The notes under the pieces are model-generated. The model did no database searches. It had not been told where the DNA came from and saw only the letters and a program-made list of their open reading frames with translations. Below are positions 45,492 to 55,452 of a stretch of DNA of 64,000 bases, one piece after another. Made by a program: the position numbers and the translations under genes. Origin of the DNA: Terrabacter tumescens (GTDB lineage: Bacteria > Actinomycetota > Actinomycetes > Actinomycetales > Dermatophilaceae); contig NZ_BMNZ01000004.1 of assembly GCF_014646815.1 (NCBI RefSeq), positions 333,103 to 397,102 on the forward strand, written 5' to 3'. Positions within the stretch are counted from its first letter, which is position 1. Every line of letters begins with the position of its first letter.

Positions 45492-45642
45492 CCCGCGACC
45501 ACGCCAGCGCGCCGCCGCTCGGGAGCGTCTCGACAGGCGAGCCCCTTGCCGCGAGGGGAACAGCGGGTAAGGCTTGCGTAGTTCTCTCCTCGGGGCCGGC
45601 GCACCGCCCGGCCGAGTCGACAGCACAGTGAAGGAGCACGGC

Positions 45643-46068
45643 ATGGCTACCACCCGCACCGCCAGCACGCACTGGGAGGGCTCGCTCTTCGAGGGCTCCG
45701 GACAGGTCAGCCTGGAGAGCTCGGGCATCGGCACCTACGACGTCAACTGGCCCTCGCGGGCGGAGTCGTCGAACGGCAAGACGAGCCCCGAGGAGCTCAT
45801 CGCCGCAGCGCACTCCTCGTGCTACTCGATGGCGCTGTCCAACGGACTCGCCCAGGCCGGCACGCCGGCCACCACGCTCGACACGACGGCCAACGTCACC
45901 TTCGTCCCCGGCACGGGCATCACCGAGATCGCGCTCAGCGTCGTCGGTGACGTCCCCGGCATCTCCGCCGAGGACTTCCAGGCGGCCGCCGAGGAGGCCA
46001 AGACCAACTGCCCGGTGAGCCAGGCCCTCAAGGCCGTGCCGATCTCGCTCGAGGCACGTCTGGGCTGA
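45643..46068 (+). CDS. OsmC family peroxiredoxin
   Basis: A 141-residue OsmC protein. The peroxidatic Cys is in ELIAAAHSSCYSMALSNGL (about residue 60), the resolving Cys in AKTNCPVSQALKAVPI (about 124). Proteins of this type detoxify organic hydroperoxides. AAGGAG lies 6 nt before ATG 45643, a strong ribosome site. The gene is single and ends in a perfect 14-bp terminator. It is a different subtype from the OsmC gene at 14.2 kb. Confidence 0.92.
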   Translation: MATTRTASTHWEGSLFEGSGQVSLESSGIGTYDVNWPSRAESSNGKTSPEELIAAAHSSCYSMALSNGLAQAGTPATTLDTTANVTFVPGTGITEIALSVVGDVPGISAEDFQAAAEEAKTNCPVSQALKAVPISLEARLG

Positions 46069-46084
46069 CCACCCTTCTCACGCC

Positions 46085-46118
46085 GATCGGCGCCGACCCG
46101 CTGGGGTCGGCGCCGATC
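46085..46118. terminator. Terminator between OsmC and SRPBCC genes
   Basis: GATCGGCGCCGACC (46085-46098) pairs perfectly with 46105-46118 around a 6-nt loop, between two convergent genes; TCTGCTTGT follows. Confidence 0.87.
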
Positions 46119-46151
46119 TGCTTGTGCCGCAGGCGATCTCGACAGGAGCGC

Positions 46152-46583
46152 TCAGGCGGACTCGACGGTCGTCCGGTAGGCGTCGAGCATGGACTGCCAG
46201 TTCTGCCCGAACTGCTCCGCCTGCTCCGGCGAGTCGTTGCCGTCCTGCTCGAGCGTGACGGTCGTCGGCCCGGAGTCGTCGCCCTCGAGCGTGTAGACGA
46301 TCGTGTGGTAGTTCTCGGGCCGGTCCTCCTGGCCCATGAGCGGGCTGTAGTGCGTGACCGAGAGGCGCCGGGGCGCGTCGACCTCGAGCACCTCTCCCTT
46401 GTCCTGGTAGGGCTTGCCGTCCATCTCGCCCTGCCACGTGATCGGGCTGCCGACCTCCCAGTCGGTGCTGAGCTCGGTGCCCATCATCCACCTCCGGACG
46501 GTGTCCGGGTCGGTGAGCGCGTGCCACGCCTGCTGGGGCGTGGCGTCGACCGTGACCTTCGCGTGTGCAACATGACCAGTCAT
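46152..46583 (-). CDS. SRPBCC (AHSA1-like) domain protein
   Basis: A 143-residue START/Bet v1-fold protein. The opening KVTVDATPQQAWHALTDPDTVRRWMMG and the ending EQAEQFGQNWQSMLDAYRTTV are typical of AHSA1-like SRPBCC proteins, which form a hydrophobic pocket. Function unknown; no neighbouring ArsR gene is present, though many relatives pair with one. It is convergent with OsmC and divergent from metG; a GTATGCCGTGTG motif lies 36 bp upstream of its start. Confidence 0.88.
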   Translation of the reverse strand: MTGHVAHAKVTVDATPQQAWHALTDPDTVRRWMMGTELSTDWEVGSPITWQGEMDGKPYQDKGEVLEVDAPRRLSVTHYSPLMGQEDRPENYHTIVYTLEGDDSGPTTVTLEQDGNDSPEQAEQFGQNWQSMLDAYRTTVESA

Positions 46584-46746
46584 CCCCCTGTCCTACTCCC
46601 GTGGGGACCTCGAGAGGGCGTATGCCGTGTGCCCACTTCACGTCGGCCGTGACACGGGGGCGTGAGATGGGTCGTGGGATGGGCCGTCGCGCGACCGACC
46701 GGAAGGCGCGCGCGGCGGCCGGCGCGGCCCGCCTAGGATTCACGGC

Positions 46747-48645
46747 ATGAGCAATGTCCTGTCTGCCGTCGCCTGGCCGTACACCAACGGCCCGCGCCAC
46801 ATCGGCCACGTGGCCGGTTTCGGTGTGCCCTCCGACGTGTTCAGCAGGTACATGCGGATGGCGGGGCACGACGTCCTCATGGTCTCGGGCACCGACGAGC
46901 ACGGCACGCCGATCCTCGTCCTCGCCGAGGAGGAGGGCCTGAGCCCGCAGGAGCTTGTCGACAAGTACAACGCCGTCATCGCCCAGGACCTCACCGACCT
47001 CGGCCTGTCCTACGACCTCTTCACGCGCACGACGACGCGCAACCACTACGCCGTCGTGCAGGAGATGTTCCGCCAGGTTTACGCCAACGGCTACATGATC
47101 GAGCAATCGCAGTTCGTCGCTTTGAGCCCCTCAACAGGTCGCACGCTGCCCGACCGCTTTATCCAGGGAACCTGCCCGACCTGCGGCTTTGCAGAGGCCC
47201 GCGGCGACCAGTGCGACAACTGCGGTAACCAGCTGGATCCGATTGACTTGATCAACCCGCGGAGCAAGATCAACGGCGAGACGCCGGAGTTTGGCCAATC
47301 GGCCCATTTCTTCCTCGACCTCCCGGCGCTCGCCGGCGCGCTGGGGGAGTGGCTTGACGGCCGCGAGGCCTCGGGCACGTGGCGCCCCAACGTCATCAAG
47401 TTCTCCAAGAACCTGCTCAAGGACGTCCGCCCGCGCGCGATGTCGCGCGACATCGACTGGGGCATCCCGATCCCGCTCGAGGGCTGGGAGGACAACCCCA
47501 CCAAGCGCCTCTACGTGTGGTTCGACGCCGTCATCGGCTACCTGTCCGCCTCGATCGAGTGGGCCCGTCGCATCGGCGAGCCCGAGCGCTGGCGCGAGTG
47601 GTGGAACGACCCGTCCGCGGTGTCGTACTACTTCCAGGGCAAGGACAACATCACCTTCCACAGCCAGATCTGGCCCGCCGAGCTGCTCGCCTACGCCGGC
47701 CGCGGCGACAAGGGCGGCGAGCCGGGCGAGTACGGCACGCTCAACCTGCCCACTGAGGTCGTGGCGAGCGAGTTCATGACGCTCGAGGGCAAGCAGTTCT
47801 CGACGTCGCGCAAGCACGTCATCTACGTCCAGGACATCGTCGCGCGCTACGGCCCCGACCCGATCCGCTACTTCATCTGCGCGGCCGGCCCCGAGAACCA
47901 GGACGCCGACTTCTCCTGGGCCGAGTTCGTCCAGCGCAACAACAGCGAGCTCGTGGCCGGCTGGGGCAACCTCGTCAACCGCACGGCCGCGATGATCGCC
48001 AAGAGCTTCGGCGAGATCCCGCAGCCGTATGCCGTCGAGCCCGTCGACGAGGAGCTGCTGGCGACCGTGCGGGGTGCGTTCGCGACCGTCGGCGCGTCCC
48101 TCGAGCGGCACCGGCAGAAGGCCGCCCTCGGCGAGGTCATGCGCGTCGTCGGCGAGGCCAACGCCTATGTGTCGAAGACCGAGCCGTTCAAGCTCAAAGG
48201 CGACGACCAGCGCGAGCGGCTCTCCACCGTGCTGCACACGCTGGCCCAGAGCGTCTCAGATATCAATACGCTGATCTCACCCTTCCTGCCCCACGCGGCC
48301 AACCGCGTCCACGCGGTCCTCGGGGGCGACGGCGAGTTCATGCCGATGCCGCGGCTGGAGGTCGTGGGCGACCTCGACGACGACACCCGCAGCTACCCCG
48401 TCATCACCGGCGAGTACTCCTCGACGCCGCGCTGGGAGTCGCGTCCGGTCGTCGTCGGGACGCCCATCGCCAAGCCGACCGGCGTCTTCGTCAAGCTCGA
48501 CCCCGAGCAGGTCATCGAGGACGAGCGGGCCCGCCTCGGCGACAGCGCACCGGGCGGCACGCGCCACCACACCGACCCGCTCGCCGCGCCCAGGATGGCA
48601 GCGCCGAAGCAGGCCAAGGGCACCGACGAGGCGCCGACCGCATGA
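46747..48645 (+). CDS. metG: Methionyl-tRNA synthetase
   Basis: A 632-residue class I synthetase. The HIGH motif is HIGHVAGFG in [14 protein letters not shown] (about residues 13-27). The four-Cys zinc knuckle is [18 protein letters not shown] (about 139-156), and the KMSKS-type loop reads KQFSTSRKH. The C-terminal anticodon domain ends in a charged tail. Codon choice between about 47075 and 47330, the zinc-knuckle region, is less GC-rich than the rest (GTTTAC, TTTGAG, GGTAAC, TTGATC), which suggests a recombined segment. tatD starts inside its stop codon. Confidence 0.96.
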   Translation: MSNVLSAVAWPYTNGPRHIGHVAGFGVPSDVFSRYMRMAGHDVLMVSGTDEHGTPILVLAEEEGLSPQELVDKYNAVIAQDLTDLGLSYDLFTRTTTRNHYAVVQEMFRQVYANGYMIEQSQFVALSPSTGRTLPDRFIQGTCPTCGFAEARGDQCDNCGNQLDPIDLINPRSKINGETPEFGQSAHFFLDLPALAGALGEWLDGREASGTWRPNVIKFSKNLLKDVRPRAMSRDIDWGIPIPLEGWEDNPTKRLYVWFDAVIGYLSASIEWARRIGEPERWREWWNDPSAVSYYFQGKDNITFHSQIWPAELLAYAGRGDKGGEPGEYGTLNLPTEVVASEFMTLEGKQFSTSRKHVIYVQDIVARYGPDPIRYFICAAGPENQDADFSWAEFVQRNNSELVAGWGNLVNRTAAMIAKSFGEIPQPYAVEPVDEELLATVRGAFATVGASLERHRQKAALGEVMRVVGEANAYVSKTEPFKLKGDDQRERLSTVLHTLAQSVSDINTLISPFLPHAANRVHAVLGGDGEFMPMPRLEVVGDLDDDTRSYPVITGEYSSTPRWESRPVVVGTPIAKPTGVFVKLDPEQVIEDERARLGDSAPGGTRHHTDPLAAPRMAAPKQAKGTDEAPTA

Positions 48646-49523
48646 GCCCGCACGCGTCGGGGCAGCGGGGACTGCCGGAGACCCTGCCGGACCCGCTGCC
48701 CATCGACGTCGTCGACAACCACGTCCACCTCGACATCACGCGCGAGGGGGACGAGCCGTTCGACGTCGCCGACGCCATCAAGGCCGCCCGGTCGGTCGGG
48801 GTGACGCGCCTCGTCCAGGTCGGCTGCGACCTCGACGGCATCCGCTTCACGATGGATGCCATCGACGCCCACGACGAGCTCGTCGGCGGAATCGCCTTGC
48901 ACCCCAACGAGGTTCCGCGCCTCGCGGCTGCTGGTCAGCTCGAGGAGGCCTATGCCGAGGTCGAGCGGTGCGCGGCCCACGACCGCATCCGCGTCATCGG
49001 CGAGACCGGCCTCGACTACTTCCGGACCGGCCCCGAGGGCGTCCCCGTCCAGCAGGACGGCTTCCGCTGGCACATCGACCTCGCCAAGCGGCTCGGCAAG
49101 GCCCTCCAGATCCACGACCGCGACGCCCACGCCGACGTGCTGCGGATCCTCCAGGAGGAGGGGGCGCCCGAGCACACGGTGCTGCACTGCTTCTCGGGCG
49201 ATCTCGCGATGGCCCGGGAGTGCGTCGAGCGTGGCTACTACCTCAGCTTCGCGGGGACCGTGACGTTCAAGAACGCACGCGACCTGCGCGACGCCCTGAC
49301 GGCCATCCCGCTCGATCGGGTCCTCGTCGAGACCGACGCGCCCTACCTCGCTCCCGCGCCGCACCGGGGGGCCACGAACGCCTCGTTCCTCGTGCCGGTG
49401 ACCGTCCGCGCCATGGCCGCCGTGCTCAACCTCGACGTGCCCACGCTGTGCCGCGCGGTGTCCGAGAACAGCGAGCGCGTCTACGGTCCGTGGGGCGCCG
49501 ATCGAACCGGGCAACCCGCCTAG
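48642..49523 (+). CDS. tatD: TatD family metal-dependent DNase
   Basis: A 293-residue TIM-barrel hydrolase. Metal ligands are visible: DNHVHLD (about residues 25-31), IGETGLDYF (Glu), [10 protein letters not shown] (His), HCFSGD (His) and [10 protein letters not shown] (Asp). TatD enzymes are 3'-5' DNases. It overlaps metG by 4 bp (ATGA), giving the actinobacterial metG-tatD-rpfB order. Confidence 0.94.
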   Translation: MSPHASGQRGLPETLPDPLPIDVVDNHVHLDITREGDEPFDVADAIKAARSVGVTRLVQVGCDLDGIRFTMDAIDAHDELVGGIALHPNEVPRLAAAGQLEEAYAEVERCAAHDRIRVIGETGLDYFRTGPEGVPVQQDGFRWHIDLAKRLGKALQIHDRDAHADVLRILQEEGAPEHTVLHCFSGDLAMARECVERGYYLSFAGTVTFKNARDLRDALTAIPLDRVLVETDAPYLAPAPHRGATNASFLVPVTVRAMAAVLNLDVPTLCRAVSENSERVYGPWGADRTGQPA

Positions 49524-49708
49524 CGCACGCCAGATCGTCGCGTCCAGCGGGACGCGTTGCCGTTACCGAAATTTGACCTTGTCGCCGTCGATCGGTCACT
49601 GTGGACGACTGTTGGCCGGTTGCTGCCCCGCATCGACCTCCTCCCGACGACGTGAGGAGGATGGATCGAGAGCGCGTTGCACCCGGATAGATCGACGTTC
49701 GGAGTGTT
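49524..49708 (+). promoter_or_regulatory. Leader region of rpfB
   Basis: This 185-bp region carries a lower-GC patch (TTACCGAAATTTGACC, 49562-49577), a CCTCCTC/GAGGAGG hairpin (about 49637-49661) and GGAG just before the TTG start. rpf genes in Actinobacteria often have c-di-AMP riboswitches, but I cannot recognise that consensus here. Confidence 0.4.
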
Positions 49709-50845
49709 TTGATTTCTCGCAACGCCAAGATCCTGGCCGCCACTGGCGCGGCCGTCGTCCTCACCGGTGGCGCCGTCGGCGCAGCCCAGCTCGACAAGGC
49801 CGTCAACCTCTCCGTCGACGGCACCGCAAGCACCGCGCACGTCTTCGGCAGCACCGTCGGTGACGTCCTCGACAGCCAGGGGATCTCCGTCAAGCCGGGC
49901 GACGTCGTCGTGCCTGCCGCGGACGCCCCAATCAGCGACGGACAGACGGTCACCGTCAAGTACGCCCGCCTGCTGACGCTCACCGTCGACGGCAAGACCC
50001 GTCAGCTGCGCACCACCGAGACCACGGTCGACGGGGCGCTGCTCGCGCTCGGTCTCCGCGGCGAGGGTGCCCGCCTGTCGGTCTCGCGTTCGCAGACCAT
50101 CGGTCGCCAGGGCCTCGCCCTGACCGTCGTCACCCCCAAGGCCGTCACGGTCGTGGTCGACGGCAAGACGACGACGAAGACCGTCGCGGCGGCCACCGTC
50201 GGCGAGGCGCTGACCCAGCTGGGTGTGCGCGTCGGCAAGGCCGACAAGGTCAACCCGCCGGTCACGACGCCCCTGACGCCCGGCCTCAAGGTCGCCGTCC
50301 AGCGCGTGCAGACCAAGGACAAGAACGTCACCAGGGCGATCGCCTTCGGCACGACCAAGCAGAAGACCGCCGACCTCTACAGCGACCAGACCAAGGTCGC
50401 GCGAGCCGGCGTCGCCGGTCAGCGCACCGTGACGGTCCGCACCACGGTCGTCGACGGCAAGGTCGTCTCCACCAAGGAGATCTCCTCGAAGGTCACCAAG
50501 GCCCCCGTCAACCGGGTCCTGCTCGTTGGCACCAAGGCCCGTCCCGCGGCTGCCAAGAGCTCGTCGACCACGACGTCCACGCGCACGACGTCCGGTGCGG
50601 GGCTCAACCTCGCCCGCGCCGCCATGTGGGACTCGATCGCCCAGTGTGAGTCGACCGGCAACTGGCACATCAACACCGGCAACGGCTACTACGGCGGTCT
50701 GCAGTTCCTGACCTCCACGTGGCTCGCCTACGGCGGTGGCGACTTCGCGTCGCGCGCCGACCTCGCCTCGCGCGAGCAGCAGATCACCGTCGCCAACCGC
50801 GTCTACGCGGACAACGGCATCTCGCAGTGGCAGTGCAAGGCCTGA
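49709..50845 (+). CDS. rpfB: Resuscitation-promoting factor (RpfB-type)
   Basis: A 378-residue secreted muralytic enzyme. A signal/anchor helix (residues 5-27) is followed by three DUF348 repeats ([58 protein letters not shown]). A G5 domain (about 215-285) and a Thr/Ser linker come next, then the catalytic transglycosylase domain ([20 protein letters not shown]; Glu about 315). The start is a TTG at 49709 with GGAG 4 nt upstream; no in-frame ATG fits the signal peptide. It cleaves peptidoglycan to wake dormant cells. A strong terminator follows. Confidence 0.94.
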   Translation: MISRNAKILAATGAAVVLTGGAVGAAQLDKAVNLSVDGTASTAHVFGSTVGDVLDSQGISVKPGDVVVPAADAPISDGQTVTVKYARLLTLTVDGKTRQLRTTETTVDGALLALGLRGEGARLSVSRSQTIGRQGLALTVVTPKAVTVVVDGKTTTKTVAAATVGEALTQLGVRVGKADKVNPPVTTPLTPGLKVAVQRVQTKDKNVTRAIAFGTTKQKTADLYSDQTKVARAGVAGQRTVTVRTTVVDGKVVSTKEISSKVTKAPVNRVLLVGTKARPAAAKSSSTTTSTRTTSGAGLNLARAAMWDSIAQCESTGNWHINTGNGYYGGLQFLTSTWLAYGGGDFASRADLASREQQITVANRVYADNGISQWQCKA

Positions 50846-50886
50846 CCTGAGCTGATCTGACCTCAGCACGGCGCAGGCACGCGCGC

Positions 50887-50918
50887 AGAGGCCCCCGACC
50901 GCACGGTCGGGGGCCTCT
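50887..50918 (+). terminator. Terminator after rpfB
   Basis: AGAGGCCCCCGACC (50887-50900) pairs perfectly over 14 bp with 50905-50918 around a GCAC loop; CTCGCCGTCTG follows. Confidence 0.9.
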
Positions 50919-50994
50919 CGCCGTCTGCGTCTCCAGGTATGCCGTGCCCCGCCTTCGTCGAGTGGCCTCGTCGTCCTACGACGAACCTCGTCCA

Positions 50995-51058
50995 CCAGCT
51001 CGAGTGGCCCCGTCGTCCCACGCCCGCGGGCGTGGGACGACGGGGCCACTCGAGCTGG
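50995..51058. repeat. 64-bp perfect palindrome (CGAGTG family)
   Basis: The left arm (50995-51026) and right arm (51027-51058) are exact complements with no spacer. The core is CTCGAGTGGCCCCGTCGTC and CCACGCCCG. A degenerate partial copy precedes it at about 50955-50990 (GTCGAGTGGCCTCGTCGTC). It lies between rpfB and rsmA. Related palindromes occur at 41588, 53022 and 60854. Confidence 0.9.
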
Positions 51059-51129
51059 GGTCGGAGCGGTGGGCGCGCGGGCCGGCCGGGCGGCATACGC
51101 CCTCGGTCGGGGCGCCATAGGGTGGGCGC

Positions 51130-52056
51130 ATGACGAAGAAGGACGCTGCGCCGCACGTCGACGACGCCGCGCTCCTCGGGGCGGCCCAGGTGCGCGAGCT
51201 CGCCGAGCGTCTCGAGGTGCGACCGACCAAGCAGTGGGGCCAGAACTTCGTCGTCGACGCCAACACGGTGCGCAAGATCGTGCGCGTCGCGGGCGTCGGG
51301 CCCCACGACGTCGTCGTCGAGGTCGGGCCCGGGCTCGGCTCGCTCACCCTCGCGCTGCTGCCCGTCGTCAAGCACGTCACGGCCGTCGAGGTGGACCCGC
51401 GGCTCGCCGGGGCGCTCGAGGAGACCGTCCGCTCGCTCCAGCCCGAGAACGCCGACAAGCTGCGCCTCGTCGCGGCCGACGCCCTGACGGTGACGAAGCT
51501 CCCGGGACCCGACCCGACGGCCCTCGTCGCCAACCTGCCGTACAACATCTCGGTGCCGGTCGTGCTCTCCTTCCTCCAGCACTTCCCGACGATCGAGCGC
51601 GTCCTCGTCATGGTGCAGCTCGAGGTCGCCGAGCGCCTGGCTGCCAAGCCCGGCAGCAAGATCTACGGCGTCCCGAGCCTCAAGGCCGCGTGGTACGCCG
51701 ACGTCGAGCTCGCCGGGCGGGTCGGGCGCAACGTCTTCTGGCCGGCCCCCAACGTCGACTCGGGCCTCGTGTCGTTCCGTCGCCGCAAGCCCCCGAAGAC
51801 CACGGCGAGCCGCGAGGACGTCTTCCGCTGCATCGACGCGGCGTTCCTCCAGCGACGCAAGGCCCTGCGCGGCGCCCTCGCCTCCTGGGCCGGCTCCCCG
51901 GACGCCGCCGAGCAGGCACTCGTCGCTGCCGGTGTCGACCCGCGCACCCGGGGTGAGCAGCTCGACATCACGACCTTCGCCCGGATCGCCGAGGCGCGCC
52001 CCGAGGGCGCCGGGACAGCGCAGCCGCGCGCGCGCCGTCGAGGCCATACGTCCTGA
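51130..52056 (+). CDS. rsmA: 16S rRNA dimethyladenosine transferase (KsgA)
   Basis: A 308-residue methyltransferase that dimethylates two adenines near the 3' end of 16S rRNA. Signatures are [14 protein letters not shown] (start), [16 protein letters not shown] (SAM loop), [11 protein letters not shown] and the catalytic [13 protein letters not shown]. The C-terminal helical domain carries [12 protein letters not shown]. It starts the rsmA-ispE-ABC-F group. ATG 51130 follows a GTATGCC-type motif at about 51092. Confidence 0.96.
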   Translation: MTKKDAAPHVDDAALLGAAQVRELAERLEVRPTKQWGQNFVVDANTVRKIVRVAGVGPHDVVVEVGPGLGSLTLALLPVVKHVTAVEVDPRLAGALEETVRSLQPENADKLRLVAADALTVTKLPGPDPTALVANLPYNISVPVVLSFLQHFPTIERVLVMVQLEVAERLAAKPGSKIYGVPSLKAAWYADVELAGRVGRNVFWPAPNVDSGLVSFRRRKPPKTTASREDVFRCIDAAFLQRRKALRGALASWAGSPDAAEQALVAAGVDPRTRGEQLDITTFARIAEARPEGAGTAQPRARRRGHTS

Positions 52057-52086
52057 CGCCGAGCGATCGGCCCCTAGGGTGGGCGC

Positions 52087-53031
52087 ATGACTGTCGCTCC
52101 GACCCTGCCCGGCGCGGTGACCGTGCGGGTCCCGGCCAAGGTCAACCTCGAGCTGCGCGTCGGTCCGCGCAGGCCTGACGGCTTCCACGCGCTCGCGACC
52201 GTCTACCAGGCGGTCTCGCTCCACGACGAGGTCTCCGTCGCTCGCTGGGACGACTGGCAGGTCATCGCTGCCGGCGCCTACGCCGACCGCATCCCGACCG
52301 ACGGCGACAACCTCGCCGTCCGCGCCGCACGTCTCGTGGCCGAGAGGTGGTCCGTCGACGAGTGCCTCTCGATCCGCATCGACAAGGACATCCCGGTGGC
52401 CGGCGGCATGGCGGGCGGCTCGGCCGACGCCGCGGCGGCGCTCGTCGCGTGCGACCAGCTGTGGGGCCTGGGCCTCGACCGCGAGGAGCTCGCCGAGCTG
52501 GCAGCGACCCTCGGCAGCGACGTCCCGTTCATCCTCTCCGGCGGCAACGCGATGGGCTCGGGGCGCGGCGAGCAGCTCGCGCCCGTGCTCGCGCGCGGCA
52601 CCTTCCACTGGGTCTTCGCGATCAGCGACACCGGCCTGTCCACCCCGGAGGTGTATGCCGAGTGCGACCGCCTGCGCGAACGTGACGGCATCGACGTGCC
52701 CGAGCCCCATGTCAGCTCCGAGCTGATGGCGGCCCTGCGGTCGGGCGACCCGGCGGCCCTCGGCGCCGCGCTGCACAACGACCTCGAGCCGGCCGCCTTC
52801 TCGCTGCGGCCCCAGCTGCAGGAGCTGCGCGACGCCGGCGTCGAGTTCGGGGCGCTCGGCGGCATCGTGTCCGGGTCGGGGCCGACGGTCGCGTTCCTCA
52901 CCGAGAGCCACGAGGCCAGCCTCGACCTGTCCGTGTCGCTCGCGGCCTCGGACCTCTGCCGCGACCTGCGCCGGGCCCGGGGCCCCGTGCATGGCGCCCA
53001 CGTCGTCACCTCCCCGCGCCACGTCGAGTGA
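52087..53031 (+). CDS. ispE: 4-diphosphocytidyl-2-C-methyl-D-erythritol kinase
   Basis: A 314-residue GHMP kinase of the non-mevalonate isoprenoid pathway. Substrate/ATP motifs: VPAKVNLELRVGPRRPDGFH (Lys and Asp active site), IPVAGGMAGGSADAAAAL (glycine-rich phosphate loop) and GIVSGSGPTVAFL. It follows rsmA with a 30-bp gap, as in most Actinobacteria. The stop codon lies inside a long palindrome. It supplies isoprenoids for menaquinone and polyprenyl phosphate. Confidence 0.96.
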   Translation: MTVAPTLPGAVTVRVPAKVNLELRVGPRRPDGFHALATVYQAVSLHDEVSVARWDDWQVIAAGAYADRIPTDGDNLAVRAARLVAERWSVDECLSIRIDKDIPVAGGMAGGSADAAAALVACDQLWGLGLDREELAELAATLGSDVPFILSGGNAMGSGRGEQLAPVLARGTFHWVFAISDTGLSTPEVYAECDRLRERDGIDVPEPHVSSELMAALRSGDPAALGAALHNDLEPAAFSLRPQLQELRDAGVEFGALGGIVSGSGPTVAFLTESHEASLDLSVSLAASDLCRDLRRARGPVHGAHVVTSPRHVE

Positions 53032-53105
53032 GCACTCCGTCCCACGGGGTGCGCGGCGAAGGTCACCTCTGCGCGTGACTGGTGGGACGGAGTGCTCACT
53101 CGACG
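53022..53105. terminator. Perfect 24-bp-arm hairpin after ispE (CGAGTG family)
   Basis: CGTCGAGTGAGCACTCCGTC plus CCAC (53022-53045) pairs exactly with 53082-53105; the 36-nt loop is GC-rich. The ispE stop is in the left arm. It probably terminates ispE upstream of the ABC-F gene. Confidence 0.85.
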
Positions 53106-53131
53106 ACCGGAGCGCATAGGGTCAGACACCG

Positions 53132-55015
53132 ATGGCAAACCTGATCTCCCTCGAGCGCGTCTCGCTCGTCTTCGGCACCTCCCACGTCCTCGACGACGTC
53201 AGCCTCGGTGTCCTCACCGGTGACCGCATCGGCGTCGTCGGCGTCAACGGCGGCGGCAAGTCGACCCTGCTGCGCGTCATGGCGGGTCTGCAGGAGCCCG
53301 ACTCCGGCCGCATCACCAAGCAGGGCGGCGCCGACGGCATCCGCATCGGCATGCTGAGCCAGGAGGACGCGCTCGACCCCGAGTGGACGATCCGCGAGGC
53401 CGTGCTCGGCGACCTGCCCGAGCACGTCTGGGCCGGCGATCCACGCATCCGCGACGTCCTCACCGGGCTGCTCGGCGGCATCGCGGCCGAGAACGTCGGC
53501 GGCCTCGACAGCCGCGTCGGCCCGAAGTCCGGTGGCGAGCGTCGCCGGCTCGCGCTCGCCCGTCTGCTCGTCTCGGACCCCGAGCTGCTCCTGCTCGACG
53601 AGCCGACCAACCACCTCGACGTCGAGGGCGTCGCCTGGCTCGCCGACCACCTCGCGACGAAGCGGCCGCGGCCCGGGAACGCGACCGTCGCGATCACCCA
53701 CGACCGCTGGTTCCTCGACGCCTACGCGACGATGACGTGGGAGGTCGAGAGCGGCAAGGTCAGTGACTTCGAGGGAGGGTATGCCGCCTATGTCCTCGCG
53801 AAGGCCGAGCGCGACCGTCTCGCCGGGGTCGTCGCCGACCGGCGCTCCAACCTCATGCGCAAGGAGCTCGCCTGGCTGCGCCGCGGCGCGCCCGCCCGCA
53901 CGAGCAAGCCGAAGTTCCGCATCGACGCCGCCAATGCCCTCATCGCCGACGAGCCGGCCCCGCGCAACAGTGTCGAGCTCGCCTCGTTCGCGAGCCGGCG
54001 CCTCGGCAAGGACGTCCTCGACCTCGAGGACGTCACCGTGTCGGTCGGGACGGCGCCCCACGAGCGGGTGCTGCTCGACCACGTCACGTGGCGCCTCGCC
54101 CCGGGCGAGCGCATCGGCATCGTCGGCGTCAACGGCGCCGGCAAGTCGACGCTGCTCCGCGCCCTCACGGGTGAGATCCCGCTCGACGGCGGCCGGCGCA
54201 AGATCGGCAAGACCGTCGCCATCGCCCACCTGACCCAGGAGGTCCGCGAGCTCGAGCGCTTCGAGCAGTGGCGCGTCATCGAGGCCATCGAGGACGTCAA
54301 GCAGTGGACGATGCTCGGCGACAAGGAGATCAGCGCGAGCCAGCTCGCGACGCGACTGGGCTTCCCGGGCGGTCGCCAGCAGTCGCGCGTCGGGGACCTC
54401 AGCGGTGGCGAGCGACGACGGCTCCAGCTCACCCGCCTGCTGCTCACCGAGCCCAACGTCCTCATCCTCGACGAGCCGACCAACGACCTCGACATCGAGA
54501 CCCTCACCTCGCTCGAGGACGTTCTCGACGGCTGGGCCGGCACCCTCGTCGTGGTCTCCCACGACCGCTACCTGCTCGAGCGGGTCGCCGACAAGCAGCT
54601 CGCGCTGCTCGGTGACGGAAAGGTGCGCGAGCTGCCCGGCGGCGTGGAGGAGTACCTCCGGCTGCGGGCCGCGGACATCGCGGGCCAGGCCGCCGCCCGG
54701 GGCTCCTCGGGCGCCTCGGGGCCCGGTCAGGTTGCCGCGTCGTCGGGCACGGCGCGCCCGGCAGAGGGCACACCCGCAGGTGCGGCGACGACGGCGAGCC
54801 CGGCCGAGGTGCGCGAGGCGCGCAAGGTCATGGCCCGGATCGAGAAGCAGCTCTCACGCCTGCAGGACCGTGAGGAGCGCCTCCACGGCGACATGGCCGA
54901 GAAGGCCACCGACCCCGGGGCGCTCGCGGACCTCAACGCGAAGCTGCAGGCCGTCGTCACCGAGCGCGAGGAGCTCGAGCTCGGGTGGCTCGAGGCCGCG
55001 GAGATCGTCGGCTGA
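53132..55015 (+). CDS. ABC-F family ATPase (Uup/EttA-like)
   Basis: A 627-residue soluble protein with two ATPase domains: Walker A GVNGGGKSTLL (about 36-46) and GVNGAGKSTLL (about 333-343), signatures SGGERRRLALARLL and SGGERRRLQLTRLL, Walker B LLLLDEPTNHLD and LILDEPTNDLD. The linker and a C-terminal coiled-coil (ARKVMARIEKQLSRLQDREERL, in parts) resemble Uup. No membrane segment is present. ABC-F proteins act on the ribosome E site or protect it from antibiotics. An Ala/Ser/Gly-rich stretch separates the second ATPase from the coil. Confidence 0.93.
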   Translation: MANLISLERVSLVFGTSHVLDDVSLGVLTGDRIGVVGVNGGGKSTLLRVMAGLQEPDSGRITKQGGADGIRIGMLSQEDALDPEWTIREAVLGDLPEHVWAGDPRIRDVLTGLLGGIAAENVGGLDSRVGPKSGGERRRLALARLLVSDPELLLLDEPTNHLDVEGVAWLADHLATKRPRPGNATVAITHDRWFLDAYATMTWEVESGKVSDFEGGYAAYVLAKAERDRLAGVVADRRSNLMRKELAWLRRGAPARTSKPKFRIDAANALIADEPAPRNSVELASFASRRLGKDVLDLEDVTVSVGTAPHERVLLDHVTWRLAPGERIGIVGVNGAGKSTLLRALTGEIPLDGGRRKIGKTVAIAHLTQEVRELERFEQWRVIEAIEDVKQWTMLGDKEISASQLATRLGFPGGRQQSRVGDLSGGERRRLQLTRLLLTEPNVLILDEPTNDLDIETLTSLEDVLDGWAGTLVVVSHDRYLLERVADKQLALLGDGKVRELPGGVEEYLRLRAADIAGQAAARGSSGASGPGQVAASSGTARPAEGTPAGAATTASPAEVREARKVMARIEKQLSRLQDREERLHGDMAEKATDPGALADLNAKLQAVVTEREELELGWLEAAEIVG

Positions 55016-55041
55016 CACCGGTCCCCGATCTCGGGGAAGCC

Positions 55042-55071
55042 TTGAAAGTATCTTGATATCAAGATACTTTC
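55042..55071 (+). promoter_or_regulatory. 28-bp perfect palindrome covering a leaderless promoter
   Basis: 55044-55071 reads GAAAGTATCTTGAT followed by its exact complement. The same bases contain a promoter: TTGAAA (55042-55047), 17-bp spacer, TACTTT (55065-55070), placing +1 at about 55077, the ATG of the VOC gene. The TCTTGATATCAAGA core is a classic MarR-type box. Confidence 0.78.
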
Positions 55072-55076
55072 GGGAC

Positions 55077-55439
55077 ATGGAGATGTACCTGCACCACGTC
55101 CAGGTGTGCGGCCCGGCCGGCTGCGAGGACGCCATGCGCGCCTTCTACGTCGGTGTCCTCGGCATGGCCGAGGTGCCCAAGCCGGAGCGGCTGCGGGCCC
55201 GCGGCGGTGCGTGGTTCCGTGCCGGGGCGGCCGAGGTCCACGTCGGCATCGAGGAGGGCTTCGTCCCGGCCCGCAAGGCCCACCCCGGCATCGCCGTCGA
55301 TGACGTCGAGGCGCTGGCGCGCGTCGTCGAGGCAGCCGGCTCACCCGTGACGTGGGACGACAACATCCCGGGCCTGCGCCGCTTCCACACCGCCGACCCC
55401 GTGGGCAACCGGCTCGAGTTCCAGCAGGCGCAGCGGTGA
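55077..55439 (+). CDS. VOC (glyoxalase/dioxygenase) superfamily protein
   Basis: A 120-residue protein with two beta-alpha-beta-beta-beta units: LHHVQVCGPAGCEDAMRAFYVGVLGM and later HPGIAVDDVEALARVVEAAG to DPVGNRLEFQQA. Metal ligands are likely His near residue 7, His about 77 and Glu in RLEF. VOC proteins include glyoxalases, dioxygenases and antibiotic-binding proteins. The likely message is leaderless from ATG 55077 (ATG 55083 also possible). The promoter lies entirely within a MarR-type palindrome, so the divergently placed MarR gene just downstream probably controls it. Confidence 0.82.
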   Translation: MEMYLHHVQVCGPAGCEDAMRAFYVGVLGMAEVPKPERLRARGGAWFRAGAAEVHVGIEEGFVPARKAHPGIAVDDVEALARVVEAAGSPVTWDDNIPGLRRFHTADPVGNRLEFQQAQR

Positions 55440-55452
55440 CCGGGAGGGCCGG

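Noticed and set aside
49524-49708. c-di-AMP (ydaO-type) riboswitch before rpfB
   Set aside because: The leader is short and lacks the consensus blocks that I know; only a simple 7-bp hairpin is seen.
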